A stretch of DNA of 64,000 nucleotides from an uncultured Lachnospiraceae bacterium (GTDB taxonomy: Bacteria > Bacillota > Clostridia > Lachnospirales > Lachnospiraceae). Shown piece after piece: positions 7,209 through 15,166 of this stretch. The stretch's first letter is position 1. Each line of letters begins with the position of its first letter. Made by a program: the position numbers and the translations under genes. The DNA lies in assembly GCA_910585545.1 (NCBI GenBank), contig CAJUFN010000004.1:1-64000 (forward strand). The letters run 5' to 3'. The notes under the pieces were generated by a model. That model was not told where the DNA came from. It saw only the letters and a list, made by a program, of their open reading frames with translations, and searched no databases.

Positions 7209-8144
7209 TTATTCACTTTCCACCAACAGCTTATCTATCGTAAGTTTTTCAACCGCATTCGCGTCAACCATAATATTCAATGCCTGTTTGCAATTTTGGA
7301 TTTCGACTGTATCATGCCGGCCTCCAAACTCTCCATCCAATGTCCATGGAATTTCCTGGATAGACTCAAAAGTAACCTGGGAAGCTTTAAACGTATACAT
7401 ATATTTTGTATCAATCTGTTCAATCAGTAAAGCCGCTACGATTTCTTGCAGAGCAAGCGGATTCTTTGGCATTTTTATCAATGTAACTTCAAATTCCCCG
7501 TCATCAAACACCACATTTTTTCCTATGATACTACGGAATCCGCCTACAGACTTTGAATTTGTCACCATGCCAAACACAAATTCATCCTCGATCTCCTGAC
7601 CGTCATAAATCACTTTGATATGATAGGAAGGAATAGCAAACAACCTCTTGGCTCCTTCCAATACATATGCCAAATGCCCCAGGATATTTTTCATTTCCTG
7701 TTTCGTCTGATAAGATACATCCGTAAAAAGCCCAAAAGCCGCGATATACACAAACGTATCTTTATTAAATTTTCCCACATCACACGAGAATACAGTTCCA
7801 TTTACAGCGATACTGGCAGCTTCACGGACATTCTTAGGAATGCTCAGACTGTTTGCAAAATCATTTGTCGTACCTGCCGGAATATAGCCAATTGGGATTT
7901 TATCTTCCCGTTCCATCATACCGGTTACAATCTCATCAAGCGTTCCATCTCCGCCGCTGCATACAAGCAAATCATACCCTGCTTTAAATTCCTTCACTTT
8001 TCTATATCCGTCTTTATATTGCTGAGTCGGATATACTGTCACTTCATATCCTGCCTTCACAAAAATATCAATCACGTCCATCAAATGTGATCTTAACATA
8101 CCGGTGCCTGCATTTGGATTATATATAAATAATAATTTTTTCAT
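7209..8144 (-). CDS. YegS/DgkB-family lipid (diacylglycerol) kinase
   Basis: A 311-residue ATP-dependent lipid kinase of the DAGK catalytic fold. The N terminus IYNPNAGTG is the nucleotide-binding start, CSGGDGTLDEIV near residue 63 holds the GGDGT motif, and GYIPAGTTNDFA near 88 is the second conserved segment. The C-terminal beta-sandwich ends with WTLDGEFGG near 268, a standard family element. The family phosphorylates diacylglycerol or related lipids at the inner membrane face; the exact lipid is not readable from sequence. No neighbour is obviously linked to it. It is separated from the HPr-like gene by a hairpin-rich spacer. Confidence 0.88.
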   Translation of the reverse strand: MKKLLFIYNPNAGTGMLRSHLMDVIDIFVKAGYEVTVYPTQQYKDGYRKVKEFKAGYDLLVCSGGDGTLDEIVTGMMEREDKIPIGYIPAGTTNDFANSLSIPKNVREAASIAVNGTVFSCDVGKFNKDTFVYIAAFGLFTDVSYQTKQEMKNILGHLAYVLEGAKRLFAIPSYHIKVIYDGQEIEDEFVFGMVTNSKSVGGFRSIIGKNVVFDDGEFEVTLIKMPKNPLALQEIVAALLIEQIDTKYMYTFKASQVTFESIQEIPWTLDGEFGGRHDTVEIQNCKQALNIMVDANAVEKLTIDKLLVESE

Positions 8145-8159
8145 GTTTTTCTCCTTGCA

Positions 8160-8335
8160 TTAGATCAAAGTGGGAAAGCCCACTTCAGCTCTCCCAACCC
8201 CTCACTCATGAGGGGTTTTCACGCTTTGCACGCCGAGCGTGGTCAGCTTTTGCTGACTGCCTCCGCTCACGCGAGTGCGCATCCCTCCGAGCGTTTTATG
8301 ATATAGGAAAGTACGAACTTTCCTATATCATAAAA
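8160..8335. repeat. Hairpin-dense intergenic block
   Basis: Between the HPr-like and lipid kinase genes at least four consecutive inverted repeats occur: AAGTGGG/CCCACTT (8167-8185), AACCCCTC/GAGGGGTT (8196-8217), GTCAGC/GCTGAC with loop TTTT (8242-8257), and a perfect 19-bp stem at 8294-8335 around loop ACGA. No ORF or known RNA family is recognised. It could be a degenerate mobile or interspersed element, or a structured RNA. Confidence 0.55.
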
Positions 8336-8360
8336 AGATTGCGCCTGAGCACAATCTTTT
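8333..8360 (-). terminator. Terminator of the murB-rapZ-whiA-HPr operon
   Basis: AAAAGATTGTGC pairs with GCGCAATCTTTT on the minus strand, ending in a T-run, just 7 bp after the HPr-like stop codon. Confidence 0.75.
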
Positions 8361-8366
8361 CAAAGA

Positions 8367-8624
8367 TTATTTTGTATTTGTAAAGAAATCTTCAATGCCA
8401 TCGGCAGCTTCCTTCTCGTCGTCTCCTTCTGTCACTATCATAAATTCATCACCGCTGCCAAGGCTAAGACTCATCATGCCCATAATGCTTTTTGCATTAA
8501 TCTTCTTATTCTGGAATTCAACGTACACCTTACTTGCATACTGATTTGCTTCCTGAACAAGCAAAGCAATAGGTCTTGCATCTAATCCTTCCTCAGCCCT
8601 TACAGTAATTGGTTTCCTAATCAT
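8367..8624 (-). CDS. HPr-family protein with Asp in place of His15 (Crh-like)
   Basis: An 85-residue HPr fold protein. In HPr the motif GLHARP carries His15, which is phosphorylated by enzyme I. Here it reads GLDARP, so residue 15 is Asp and PTS phosphotransfer should be impossible. The Ser46 region, KSIMGMMSL, is intact, so HPr kinase could still act on it. B. subtilis Crh (Gln15, Ser46) has the same logic and lies in the same yvcJ-yvcK-whiA-crh neighbourhood, supporting a regulatory role with CcpA rather than sugar transport. The gene overlaps whiA by 8 bp and ends the operon. The substitution is seen directly; the function is inferred. Confidence 0.88.
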   Translation of the reverse strand: MIRKPITVRAEEGLDARPIALLVQEANQYASKVYVEFQNKKINAKSIMGMMSLSLGSGDEFMIVTEGDDEKEAADGIEDFFTNTK

Positions 8625-9579
8625 AATGTACCTCCTTGTTTTCCCTTACCTTCTCGGCAATTTCACTTAATTTCCTTAACCTGTGATTGACCCCTGATTT
8701 TCCCACAGGCGTTGTCAGCAAACTCCCCAACTCTTTTAAAGTCGCCTCCGGATACTGCAATCTCATGAGCGCAACTTCCAAAAGTCCTTCTGACAATTTC
8801 TCAAATCCAACTGTATCTTTGATATACTGAATATCTTCTAACTGCTTCACTGCTGCGGAAACAGTCTTATTAATGTTCGCCGTCTCGCAATTCACTTTCC
8901 GATTCACAGAATTCCGCATCTCTTTCAAAATACGAATATTCTCCAGGTTCATAAGCGCCACATGTGCTTCCATCACATTCAGTACGTCTACGATCTGTGT
9001 TCCTTCTTTCAGATACACCACATATGCTTTTTTTCTCTTTACTATCTTTGCATCCAGATCAAAACTATTGATAATATCTCTCAGCTGCATTGCCTTAGCT
9101 TCTGCTGCGCATACAATTTCAAAATGATATGCTTTTTGAGGATCACTCATAGATCCGCCCGCTAAAAATGCGCCTCGGATAAATGCCCTTTTACAGCAGC
9201 TTTGCTGTATCACGACATTTCTTACAACAGAAAGTTCCTCATATATATCGCCATTATCACTTCGAAGTTTGACCGCTTCCAGAATCCTTTGTGCCTCACT
9301 TGGATCTTTCACCGCCAGCAAATAGGATATATTTCCATTCCCTCGATTTGTCCGAACTGCAATATCAGTTCTTATATTAAATGCTTTTCGAATCAATGTA
9401 AAGCTTTTTCTTACAACAGCAATATTTTCTGTACAAATTTTTAATCTATAATTGTCTCTGCTATCAATTATCACATTGCCACACATACTAATGATTGCTG
9501 AAAGCTCTGCAATCTGACAATGTCTCGCTCTGCTTTTTTGCATTGATAATTCTTCTTTTACCGTTCCCGAAAATGACAT
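8617..9579 (-). CDS. whiA: DNA-binding protein WhiA
   Basis: A 320-residue WhiA, composed of a LAGLIDADG-like N-terminal domain (about 1-200) and a C-terminal helix-turn-helix region (about 225-310). Family landmarks include the start MSFSGTVKEEL, the CCKRAFIRGAFLAGGSM segment near residue 130, and the C-terminal LGSLLTTPVGKSGVNHRL. Known roles are in sporulation in Streptomyces and in division/chromosome segregation in Bacillus. It lies between rapZ (14 bp upstream) and the HPr-like gene (overlapping). The usual intervening yvcK (GlmR) gene is absent here. Confidence 0.95.
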   Translation of the reverse strand: MSFSGTVKEELSMQKSRARHCQIAELSAIISMCGNVIIDSRDNYRLKICTENIAVVRKSFTLIRKAFNIRTDIAVRTNRGNGNISYLLAVKDPSEAQRILEAVKLRSDNGDIYEELSVVRNVVIQQSCCKRAFIRGAFLAGGSMSDPQKAYHFEIVCAAEAKAMQLRDIINSFDLDAKIVKRKKAYVVYLKEGTQIVDVLNVMEAHVALMNLENIRILKEMRNSVNRKVNCETANINKTVSAAVKQLEDIQYIKDTVGFEKLSEGLLEVALMRLQYPEATLKELGSLLTTPVGKSGVNHRLRKLSEIAEKVRENKEVHYD

Positions 9580-9593
9580 TTCTACACCTGCCG

Positions 9594-10472
9594 TTAATTT
9601 GCTTTCGTAATCCCATCTTTCTCTATGTCTCTATGCTCAATCCGAATGCCATATTCTTCTTCACAAGCCAATGTACGGTACAATTCATTTGCCAATGTGA
9701 CCGAACGATGTTTTCCCCCAGTACATCCGATTGCTACTACAAGCTGATGTTTTCCTTCTTGTATGTAATTCGGAATTAAAAACTTCATCATATCTGTTAA
9801 TTTTTCCAGAAATTCATAAGATTTTTCATTTGCCATAACATAGTCATGAACCGCCGCATTGTTTCCGCTTAATGGCCTTAACTCTTCTATATAATACGGA
9901 TTAGGCAAAAACCGAACGTCAAATACCAAATCGGCATCATTCGGAATTCCATATTTAAAGCCAAATGAAAGCACGGTGACATAAAGATTCTTGAATTCCT
10001 TATTTTTCACAAAAATCTTATTGATTTCCTCTTTCAGCTCTCTTGTTAAAAGTTGACTCGTGTCAATAATATAATCCGCCTTCTGCTTCAAAAACCAAAG
10101 TCTTACTCTTTCTTCTGAAATCCCCTCATCCACACGCCCCTCTTTTGACAAAGGATGATTACGTCTCGTCTCTTTATAACGTTTCACAAGCACTCTGTTA
10201 TTGGCTTCCAAAAATAAAATCTGATACTCAAGGCTTGACTGTTCCAAATTTTCCAATGTCTTTGCAATCTCTTTCAATGCGTCCCCGTTTCTTACATCAA
10301 TTCCAAGTGCGATTTTATTAATTTCAGAATTTGGCATCAGCAAAAGGTCTGCAAGTTTCGGAATCAACAAGATTGGAAGATTATCAATACAAAAATACCC
10401 TGCGTCTTCCAGCATCCTAAGCGCTGTACTTTTTCCTGCACCGGACATACCGGTCACAATCACAAATCTCAT
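9594..10472 (-). CDS. rapZ: RapZ/YvcJ nucleotide-binding protein (RNase adapter family)
   Basis: A 292-residue P-loop protein. The Walker A is GMSGAGKST at residues 8-16, DNLP follows near 31, and the C-terminal conserved block is AIGCTGGKHRSV near 247. In E. coli RapZ directs RNase E processing of GlmZ and senses glucosamine-6-phosphate; in B. subtilis YvcJ is a GTPase linked to competence. The C-terminal pocket that binds amino-sugar phosphate in E. coli makes a link to cell-wall precursor supply plausible, which fits the adjacent murB. The start codon directly follows the murB stop. Confidence 0.93.
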   Translation of the reverse strand: MRFVIVTGMSGAGKSTALRMLEDAGYFCIDNLPILLIPKLADLLLMPNSEINKIALGIDVRNGDALKEIAKTLENLEQSSLEYQILFLEANNRVLVKRYKETRRNHPLSKEGRVDEGISEERVRLWFLKQKADYIIDTSQLLTRELKEEINKIFVKNKEFKNLYVTVLSFGFKYGIPNDADLVFDVRFLPNPYYIEELRPLSGNNAAVHDYVMANEKSYEFLEKLTDMMKFLIPNYIQEGKHQLVVAIGCTGGKHRSVTLANELYRTLACEEEYGIRIEHRDIEKDGITKAN

Positions 10473-11384
10473 CTAAAAGTCTCCTAATCGTCTTACTTCT
10501 GTTTCTAAGGTTACACCTGCGTTTCCTTTTACTCTTTTTTGTACTTCTTCTATTAAATCCACAACATCTTTTGCCGTTGCATTTCCCGTATTGATCACGA
10601 ATCCGCAATGTTTCTGTGACACTTGTGCTCCGCCGAGTTTAAAACCTCTAAGCCCTGCATCATCAATAAGCTTTCCCGCAAAATATCCCACCGGACGTTT
10701 AAACGTACTCCCTGCACTTGGATATTCCAGAGGCTGCTTCGTGATACGGCGTTCCTTCAAATCATCCATCTGTGCCTTAATCTTGTCTTTATCACTCTTT
10801 TGTAACTGTATTGCGCCGCCAAGAACAACATAACCTTTTTTTACAATAATACTGGTACGATATCCTAGTTCCAGTTCTTCCACAGATAATCTTAGGATCT
10901 CTCCATCGTCTGTAACTACTTCCGCCCACTGCAGCACATCTTTCAATTCTCCTCCATATGCTCCCGCATTCATTACAACAGCGCCTCCTAGAGTCCCCGG
11001 AATCCCTGCCGCAAATTCAAACCCTGTCAGACTTTCTGCCAATGCTGCATTTGCAATCTTAGAAAGCAGTGCGCCCGCCTGCGCATAAACTACGTTTTCT
11101 TTTACCCACACTTCATTCATATGTTTGAAAATCCGGATAATTACTCCACGGTATCCTTTATCTCCTACAAGAAGATTACTGCCGTTTCCTATAACATAGA
11201 ACGGAACATTCTCCCTTTTACACAGGTCTATCAGAGCTTTCACCTCGTCTGCATTCTTTGCATCTACAAGATAATCCGCATTTCCGCCAAGACGAAATGT
11301 TGTATGTCTGCTCATCGGCTCCTGCTCCTGCACTCTTGTTTCTTCTGTTATTTCTATCAATTCTTTTCTAAAATCTATCGTCAT
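10473..11384 (-). CDS. murB: UDP-N-acetylenolpyruvoylglucosamine reductase
   Basis: A FAD-dependent reductase that makes UDP-MurNAc for peptidoglycan. It is a type II MurB of 303 residues. Motifs: HTTFRLGGNADYLV near residue 26, VIGNGSNLLVGD near 64, GFEFAAGIPGTLGGAVVMNAGAYGGE (FAD site) near 114, YRTSI near 177, and PSAGSTFKRP near 228, whose Ser is the proton donor. I chose ATG at 11384 because AGGAGA lies 8 bp upstream; the longer in-frame extension has no ribosome site. It heads the murB-rapZ-whiA-HPr operon. Confidence 0.95.
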   Translation of the reverse strand: MTIDFRKELIEITEETRVQEQEPMSRHTTFRLGGNADYLVDAKNADEVKALIDLCKRENVPFYVIGNGSNLLVGDKGYRGVIIRIFKHMNEVWVKENVVYAQAGALLSKIANAALAESLTGFEFAAGIPGTLGGAVVMNAGAYGGELKDVLQWAEVVTDDGEILRLSVEELELGYRTSIIVKKGYVVLGGAIQLQKSDKDKIKAQMDDLKERRITKQPLEYPSAGSTFKRPVGYFAGKLIDDAGLRGFKLGGAQVSQKHCGFVINTGNATAKDVVDLIEEVQKRVKGNAGVTLETEVRRLGDF

Positions 11385-11417
11385 AAATGATGTCTCCTGT
11401 TTTTCTTTCTGTTTCTT

Positions 11418-11446
11418 AGCATACAACAAACTTTCCACAAAGTAAA
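11418..11446 (-). promoter_or_regulatory. Candidate promoter of murB operon
   Basis: TTTACT (11441-11446), 17 bp, TATGCT (11418-11423) on the minus strand, about 34 bp before the murB start. Confidence 0.5.
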
Positions 11447-11492
11447 GCGCCCTTTCATAACCTATTTTATCCTTCTTCTTATATGCAAAACC

Positions 11493-11521
11493 TTGCAAAA
11501 ATATTTAAAATACGTTATAGT
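11493..11521 (+). promoter_or_regulatory. Promoter of the CNNM/CorC-type gene
   Basis: TTGCAA (11493-11498), 17 bp, TATAGT (11516-11521). The leader of about 60 nt contains a small CCGG-ATTAT-CCGG hairpin. Confidence 0.65.
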
Positions 11522-11589
11522 AAAATTTGTATATCTACCGGATTATCCGGCAAACATTTTTATTTTTTTAAGAAGGAGTGAACATATCA

Positions 11590-12894
11590 TTGGACTCGAG
11601 TTCGGTCATACAAATTGTAACTTTAGTTGTATTATTACTGTTATCCGGATTTTTCTCATCAGCGGAGACTTCTCTTACCACTGTAAATAAAATCCGTATA
11701 CGATCATTGGCAGAAGAAGGCAGCAAACGTGCTGTTACCGTTTTAAAAATCACGGAAGATTCCGGAAAGATGCTTAGCGCCATCCTTATCGGAAATAATC
11801 TGGTGAACACAGCTTCCGCTTCTATCTCAGCAACAATCGCATATAGCTTCGGAGGCTACGCAGTCAGTATTGCTACATTTATTATCACATTACTGATTCT
11901 GATTTTTGGTGAGATCACACCAAAAACAATGGCTACGATTCATGCAGAAAAAATGGCGCTTATTTATGCTCCGATCATTAGTTTCTTCATGAAACTTATG
12001 ACACCATTTATTTTCATAGTCAACAGCCTTTCCAGAGGTCTTTTATTCTTATTAAGAATTGACCCAAATGCCAAAAATGACCTTATGACAGAGACAGAGC
12101 TGCGTACAATTGTAGACGTCAGTCACGAAGACGGCGTCATTGAATCAGAAGAAAAAGAGATGATTTATAATGTGTTCGATTTAGGAGACGCTAAGGCAAA
12201 AGATGTCATGGTTCCGCGTATCCACGTTACTTTTGCAGATATAGAAAGCACTTACGGAGAACTGCTTGAGATTTTCCGCGAAGACAAATTTACACGACTC
12301 CCTGTTTACGAAGAAACCACGGATAACGTAATCGGAACAATCAATATGAAAGATCTTCTTTTGTTCGATAACAAAAGAGATTTCCATGTAAAAAATATTC
12401 TCCGCGAACCATATTTCACATACGAATATAAAAATATTTCAGAATTACTCGTGGAAATGAGGGAAGCCTCATTCAATATTGCAATCGTTCTCGATGAGTA
12501 CGGCGAAACCGCCGGTCTTATCACATTAGAAGACATCCTCGAAGAAATTGTCGGAGAGATCCACGACGAGTACGATGAAAATGAAGAAGAAAATATCAGA
12601 AAAATTAACGATTCCGAATATATCATCGAAGGCTCCACTAATCTAGACGACCTGGATGACGAATTAAAATTTGGTTTAGAATCAGAAGACTACGACTCCT
12701 TGGGAGGCTTTATCATCGAACTGCTCGACCGCATGCCGGAAACCGGAGATGAAGTTGTAACTGCCAATGGTATCCGCCTTGTCGTAGAAAAGATGGATAA
12801 GAATCGAGTAGAACTCGTACATGCTTACCTTAGCGAAGACTTTTTAAACCAACATCGTAAGGAAGATGAAAACGAAGAAAAAATTGAAAATTAA
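11590..12894 (+). CDS. CNNM/CorC (HlyC/CorC)-family transporter-like membrane protein
   Basis: A DUF21/CNNM transmembrane domain (residues about 1-190, with GFFSSAETSLTTVNK, NNLVNTASASISA and FGEITPKTMA) is followed by two CBS domains (about 205-325, including VMVPRIHV and RLPVYEETTDNVIGTINMKDLL) and a CorC/HlyC C-terminal domain (about 340-420). The family is tied to Mg2+ or Co2+ transport and its regulation; the haemolysin name is historical. AAGGAG ends at 11577. A GTG at 11578 abuts it, so I prefer the TTG at 11590, which has 12-bp spacing and is in frame. It is the only plus-strand gene in the left half of the window and ends in a long symmetrical terminator. Confidence 0.9.
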   Translation: MDSSSVIQIVTLVVLLLLSGFFSSAETSLTTVNKIRIRSLAEEGSKRAVTVLKITEDSGKMLSAILIGNNLVNTASASISATIAYSFGGYAVSIATFIITLLILIFGEITPKTMATIHAEKMALIYAPIISFFMKLMTPFIFIVNSLSRGLLFLLRIDPNAKNDLMTETELRTIVDVSHEDGVIESEEKEMIYNVFDLGDAKAKDVMVPRIHVTFADIESTYGELLEIFREDKFTRLPVYEETTDNVIGTINMKDLLLFDNKRDFHVKNILREPYFTYEYKNISELLVEMREASFNIAIVLDEYGETAGLITLEDILEEIVGEIHDEYDENEEENIRKINDSEYIIEGSTNLDDLDDELKFGLESEDYDSLGGFIIELLDRMPETGDEVVTANGIRLVVEKMDKNRVELVHAYLSEDFLNQHRKEDENEEKIEN

Positions 12895-12902
12895 AAAGTT
12901 AA

Positions 12903-12966
12903 AAAACATCAAACGAAAGCGTCAGAGGGTTTTTAAAAACCCTCTGACGCTTTCGTTTGATGTTTT
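12903..12966. terminator. Long perfect bidirectional terminator
   Basis: ACATCAAACGAAAGCG and its continuation to AGGGTTTTT form a nearly perfect stem of about 30 bp with the mirrored sequence, with T-runs on both strands. It separates the convergent CorC-type and sigma-like genes. Confidence 0.9.
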
Positions 12967-13710
12967 TTATCCTTCTTCTGCCTCTTCTCCTGCCAACCGC
13001 ATGATATCTTTGATTTCCTGCTCCGACATATCCATATACACCATCAACTCTTCAAATGTGACTTTGTGCCCGAGTTCATCAGTAAGTTTTGTGATTGCCT
13101 CATCCAACGCACTGACTTTTTCTACCATTTTCCGACCTCGTTTTTTCACTTCGGTCTGCTCTTCTATAAGGCTTCTGATACCCTGGCGAATTTCACATAA
13201 AACGGCTTTTTCAGGATTGTCGAATTCTGTCAGTCCCTCAAGTGCGAGCATAAGATTGACATTACCTTCTTGCACGAGATCTGCAAAAAAGATTTCCGGA
13301 TGATATAATTCTTTTGCAATCTCAACAACTTCTTCAAGATAAACTTCTGTCAATCTCGCTTTCACCGAAGTATCTCCGGATGCCAAGCGCCCAAATAACA
13401 TATCTTTCTCTCCTGGCTTTGCTTGCTTTAATGCCTTTAGATCATTTAAATATTCTTTTAAATAAGCTTCCTCGTCTGCATTCATTTTGAGCTCTTTGTC
13501 ACCAGTTTTTAGACTGTTTTCTTTTTCATAGCCTTTCACTATGATTTTTTGTGACATGAGATAATCATAAACGAGCTCTATCTGCTCTTGCGATAATTGC
13601 TCTTCCTTAAAATATCTCTCGACTTCTTCTGTCGTAATTCTGCTATTTTGTCTGGCAGCAAGTTCTAAAATGCCCTTCAGTTTTTCATGAAACTCTAATC
13701 TGTCTGCCAT
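12967..13710 (-). CDS. Sigma-70-like protein lacking region 4
   Basis: A 247-residue protein whose segments resemble a primary sigma factor. Residues 1-70 are similar to region 1.1 (ITTEEVERYFKEEQLS...), residues about 120-190 resemble region 2 core-binding helices (FADLVQEGNVNLMLALEGL), and residues about 195-245 resemble region 3 (LDEAITKLTDELGHKVTFEELMVY). There is no region 4 helix-turn-helix, and the aromatic promoter-melting residues of region 2.3/2.4 are not apparent. It may bind core polymerase or act as an anti-sigma-like decoy, but that is inference. Its ATG overlaps the ribosome-site region just after the parvulin stop (2-bp gap), so the two are coupled. Function unknown. Confidence 0.7.
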   Translation of the reverse strand: MADRLEFHEKLKGILELAARQNSRITTEEVERYFKEEQLSQEQIELVYDYLMSQKIIVKGYEKENSLKTGDKELKMNADEEAYLKEYLNDLKALKQAKPGEKDMLFGRLASGDTSVKARLTEVYLEEVVEIAKELYHPEIFFADLVQEGNVNLMLALEGLTEFDNPEKAVLCEIRQGIRSLIEEQTEVKKRGRKMVEKVSALDEAITKLTDELGHKVTFEELMVYMDMSEQEIKDIMRLAGEEAEEG

Positions 13711-13712
13711 AT

Positions 13713-14453
13713 TTATTCCTCTACATATTTACCGCGAAGCTCGCTTACTTTTGCCGTATATACTGCATTTTGTTTTTGCTGAAGAAGATTTCTGCGGATT
13801 GTTTCTCTTACTTCTTCAAATGTTGCGATTGTTTCTTCATTTTTCTTTTCTACTTTAATTAAATGATAGCCAAACTGTGTCTTTACCGGCCCTGTGACCT
13901 GCCCAATTTCTGCTGCAAATGCTGCTTCTTCAAATTCTTTTACCATCTGTCCTTTTCCAAATGTGCCTAAATCTCCGCCTTTGGCTCCGGAAGGGCATGT
14001 GGAAAATTCTTTTGCCGCATCTTCAAAAGTTTTTTCCCCTTTTCCAATCGCCGCAAGAATATCATTACATTTCTCTTCGGAATCTGTAAGAATATGTTTC
14101 GCGTTTATAGTAGCCCCTTTCTTAAATTCCTGTTTGTTCATTTCATAAAAGGCCGTAAGTTCTTCCTCTGTAACTGTAATACCACCCAATATTTCTTTCA
14201 TAGCAAGCTGTGCAAGAATATCTGTTTTTGCATTTTCAATTACTTTCTTAAACTCTTGCGTTTCTTCCAGCTTCAACTCTTCCCCTAGCTTGGCAAACAA
14301 ATGCAGGGAAATCAATTGTTCAAGGCATTGTTTTCTAAATTCAGGATTAGAAATATATGCCTGCTGTTCTCTTGGCACTCCTTTCAAGAATACTTCAAAA
14401 TCCGCTTCTGTAATCTCTTTTCCTGCTATTTTTGCTAATATGTTTGTGCTCAT
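13713..14453 (-). CDS. Cytoplasmic parvulin-type peptidyl-prolyl isomerase
   Basis: A 246-residue SurA/PrsA-like protein: a helical N-terminal chaperone part (1-110) and a parvulin domain (about 115-215) with INAKHILTDSEEKC, EFSTCPSGAKGGDLGTFGKGQMV and VKTQFGYHLIKV, the standard catalytic-site segments. There is no signal peptide or lipobox, so unlike PrsA it should act in the cytoplasm. I chose ATG 14453, after AAGGAGATAGCG; the upstream in-frame start has no ribosome site. It is coupled to the sigma-like gene that follows. Confidence 0.88.
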   Translation of the reverse strand: MSTNILAKIAGKEITEADFEVFLKGVPREQQAYISNPEFRKQCLEQLISLHLFAKLGEELKLEETQEFKKVIENAKTDILAQLAMKEILGGITVTEEELTAFYEMNKQEFKKGATINAKHILTDSEEKCNDILAAIGKGEKTFEDAAKEFSTCPSGAKGGDLGTFGKGQMVKEFEEAAFAAEIGQVTGPVKTQFGYHLIKVEKKNEETIATFEEVRETIRRNLLQQKQNAVYTAKVSELRGKYVEE

Positions 14454-14527
14454 CGCTATCTCCTTCATTTCATCTAAACATTTTCCATATGATTTTCTCA
14501 AATCATCATTTATCCAAACTGTTATGG

Positions 14528-15166
14528 CTAAACTTCTAATCTTTTTTTACAAATATCCGCCAAACAACACTTATCACAATACGGCTTAGTCCTTGCCGTA
14601 CAGATGTCTCTTCCATGATATACCAGTCGGTGACAAAAATCACTGCCTTCTTCTGGAGGAATGATTTTCCATAATGCCATCTCCACTTTTTTCGGCTCCT
14701 TAAATCCATCCACAAGTCCAATACGGTTCACAAGCCTGATACAATGTGTATCCGTTACAATTGCCGGTTTTCCAAATACATCCCCCATAATCAGATTCGC
14801 ACTTTTCCTGCCCACTCCAGGCAGCTTCAAAAGCGAGTCAAAATCAGTAGGAATATTTCCGCCATATTCTTCTTTCAATATTTTCATGCATGCACTGATG
14901 TCCCTTGCCTTACTTTTTCCAAGCCCACACGGCCGGACAATTTGCTCTATTTCATTCACATCCGCTTTTGCCAATGCATCAACATCCGGGAATTTTGCAT
15001 ACAAATCTTCTACCACTACATTTACTCTTGCATCCGTACATTGCGCTGCCAGACGAACACTGACAAGAAGCTTCCATGCCTGGTCATAATCCAACGTACA
15101 TCCCGCATCCGGATATTCCTTTTTCAAACGTTCAATTACCTCAAGTGCTAATTGCTTTTTTGTCAT
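14528..15166 (-). CDS. nth: Endonuclease III
   Basis: A base-excision repair DNA glycosylase/AP lyase (212 residues). The helix-hairpin-helix LPGVGRKSAN near residue 111 includes the catalytic Lys, and VTDTHCIRLVNR near 133 includes the catalytic Asp. The C-terminal cluster motif CTARTKPYCDKCCLADIC gives four cysteines for a 4Fe-4S cluster, with one more residue between the first two than in the E. coli enzyme. The ATG at 15166 follows AAGGAAAGG. The gene overlaps the end of the YesN-type regulator by 26 bp and is probably read from the same transcript. Confidence 0.93.
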   Translation of the reverse strand: MTKKQLALEVIERLKKEYPDAGCTLDYDQAWKLLVSVRLAAQCTDARVNVVVEDLYAKFPDVDALAKADVNEIEQIVRPCGLGKSKARDISACMKILKEEYGGNIPTDFDSLLKLPGVGRKSANLIMGDVFGKPAIVTDTHCIRLVNRIGLVDGFKEPKKVEMALWKIIPPEEGSDFCHRLVYHGRDICTARTKPYCDKCCLADICKKRLEV

